A stretch of 64,000 nucleotides of DNA from Paracentrotus lividus (lineage: Eukaryota; Echinodermata; Echinoidea; Camarodonta; Echinidae): assembly GCA_940671915.1 (NCBI GenBank), contig CALNVZ010002974.1, positions 36,696,560-36,760,559 of the forward strand, read 5' to 3'. The stretch's first letter is position 1, and every line of letters begins with the position of its first letter. A program made the position numbers and the translations under genes. Shown piece by piece: positions 50,301 to 53,300 of the stretch. The notes beneath the pieces are model-generated. The model did no database searches. It saw only the letters and a list, made by a program, of their open reading frames with translations, and was not told the origin of the DNA.

Positions 50301-53300
50301 TATGGTCCCTACATTGAAATTCCCATACCAACAGGAGCTATTTATAGCTTACGAATTGACAACACAGGTGCTGTAACAACTCCAACAAATTTCACCACTG
50401 GGAATACCACCTCGATGCAATCAATTACAATTGACTTCAGGATCAAGGTCCAATCAGGTGATGGAGTGATACTGTCCATGAACTTTGGCAGAACAGTTAC
50501 GCTATTCCTTGTTGGTTCAAGGTTAAGGATATATGATAGTCTACTCTTCTATGACACCGATATCATACTGAGTGAAGACTTGTGGATCAACATCTATTTT
50601 GTCATAACCAGGAATGGGTCTCTTCGGCTTTACATCTTTACTGACACTGGTGTAAGCAGTTCTTACACAGTGACCATTTCACCCTTTCCTACATTTCTGG
50701 ATGAATTCTACATATCCATTGGACAACACATCATTCAGCCAACCAAGACTAACATTCTATTACTCTCATCATTCGTTGGGGAAGTTGATGACTTCCGATT
50801 GTGGTCCAGACCATTTCATCCAGCTCTCATTGACCCAGGAAGAACAGTCAATGTATTTGCAAGTATGGACCAGGATTTCCTGATTGGACTATATCGATTT
50901 GATGACTTCAGTAGCTCTAGTCTCCGGGAAAGCGTTCAAGGGTTTCATCTGCTTACTCCTCATGATCCTTGGCCACATCCTAAGATCATTCCATCTGATG
51001 CTGATATTGACATTGTGATAGCAGCTCCTTTTGCATCTACGTTCAACGATGACCCTCTTGCAGATGAGGCGGATGACATATGTTCTTTCCTTGATCCAAC
51101 CCAAAATAACAGTATATGGGACACTTGTCCACACTCAACAGAAGCATTCAAAAATTTCTTCTACTTATCATGCCCAAGAACAGTTTCTACTTCCAGATCT
51201 ACAGATGCTGCATTTGCGCTGATGTCAGCTGTTCTAGAGTATTGCTCAACATTGCATGGAGAAAATGCCAGCTATGAAACACTGTGCTACCTATTAAGAA
51301 ATCAAACACTGCCTTCCTGGTTATCTGACTTGTGCGACTCATCTTGTATTCATGGAACGGTTGATGACGATGGAAACTGTATCTGTCAGCACGGTTTCTG
51401 GGGCGTCAGTTGTTTGTCAGATTGTCCAGGAGGTCATGAACATCCCTGCAGTGATAATGGAAGATGTCTGCCAGATGGAGGGTGCGAGTGCTTACCAAAT
51501 TGGACAAGTGATGACTGCAGTCAGTGCAACCACAGTTGGTTAGGTCAAGATTGCTCTTTAGGAATCGTACAAACGACAAGGGGTTCAGAGCTTAACACAC
51601 TTACGGCATACTTTAGCGTGCATGGTAGGGTTGTTACCTTTGATGGAGCATCTATCTTTCTACAAAGTGGTTATGTATATAATGTCCTCTCAGGTATCTA
51701 CTTGGATTATCAATTGAAGATGAAATTGAGGCTGTCATATTGTGTAAACTCTCAGACCTTCACATTATGCTATGATGCTATTTCTATACAGTATCACAAG
51801 CACACAATCACCATGAATGTCAATGCTAAAGCTCGCTTTGGGATCAATGTCTGGCTAGATCATCGCTTGATTGTCCTTGACCATATCACACAAATAACTG
51901 AGAACTTCATCATTAAAAGGCTCAATGTCCTGCAATACCGTATCAGCCTCTCTTCAACTATTGTAATCATTGTAACAGTCCATGAGGTAGATCTAGAAAT
52001 TCAGATCAGTGCACCAAGGGATCTCTGCATGAACGAAGAACTGTCTGGATTGTTATCGTCCTGCAATACCCCAGGTCAGCTTCCTGATGCATCATGTTCA
52101 AATGCAATGGATGGCAGTACTCCTGCAAACCAAAGCATCATCAATTGCACTTTCAATGGCACACAGAGCAGCATAGATAACTATACATCAGGATACATTA
52201 CCAAAGATATCTACAGTTCTTCTTATGAAGCACACCTCTATCTATTACCAATCCAGGGTGCTGGCTACTACCTCCATTTCCTGGACAGTATTGCTGTTTC
52301 TGCAAAAATATTGAACTTCCCAACAGAGCTCTTCACTCTTGAAATCTATCTTCTTCCTCTTAGTGTAGATGGAGTTCTCCTTTCCTATGGGACCAACCAA
52401 GGTGTATTTGCTGTACTTCTCTCCAACACCAGTCTTGAGATAGCAGTGGGGACCGACTTGTACAACCTTGATCTTCATGTTGAACTGAATGTGTGGCAGC
52501 AGGTAACACTAGTATGGCAAGAAGCGACTCTTATAATGGAAGTATATCTTTTTGATCAGCATGGTGCCATGAGAGTTAACGCCATTCAGTTCCAGTCTGC
52601 CATCTTCCATAACGGAGGACATCTAGCTATTGGACAGTGGTATACACCTGTTCCTTTGGGTGTTCCAAGATTACCAGTTGGTCCATTTGAAGGAGGTTTA
52701 GATGAGATCAGATTATGGACAAGGAGGACCAATCCATCAGTAGTAAGGTCTAGCTGGAAGTTTAATGCCAATTTTAGTACATCAGATCTGGCTAGCCTGT
52801 GGAAAATGAATTCTGGAGTTGGTGTCAACATCGTGGACCTTATCGGAGGGCATGACCTCGATCCTGATGATAAGCATGCTCCTTTGTGGCAAATATCAGC
52901 AGCTACCTACCCCAGTATTAAGACATCACCCTTTTTCTTCCCCGTCTTCAGGACTGCTGATCTATCATATGAAGCTCATCTATTGTGCCATGACATTTTT
53001 CTACCAGGTCAGATGTTTGAACACTGTCAAGGTCTTGATGATGCACTGTTCTACAAATACCAAATGCAGTGCCTTTATGACATTGCTTTCCATTCTGATG
53101 TTAATGCAGCCATCCAGTCAACAATAGCCTTTGCAGATCTGTGCAAGAGTGAACTGAACTTGGGAGTATGGCCAGCACAACATCTTTGTAACACATTTCA
53201 GGATACAGATTTTCCATATTGGATTGGCAGTGAGTGTGACATCCCATGCATATTTGGTCGATGGAGTGCACTGGAAAACTCTATCTGTGAATGTGAAGAT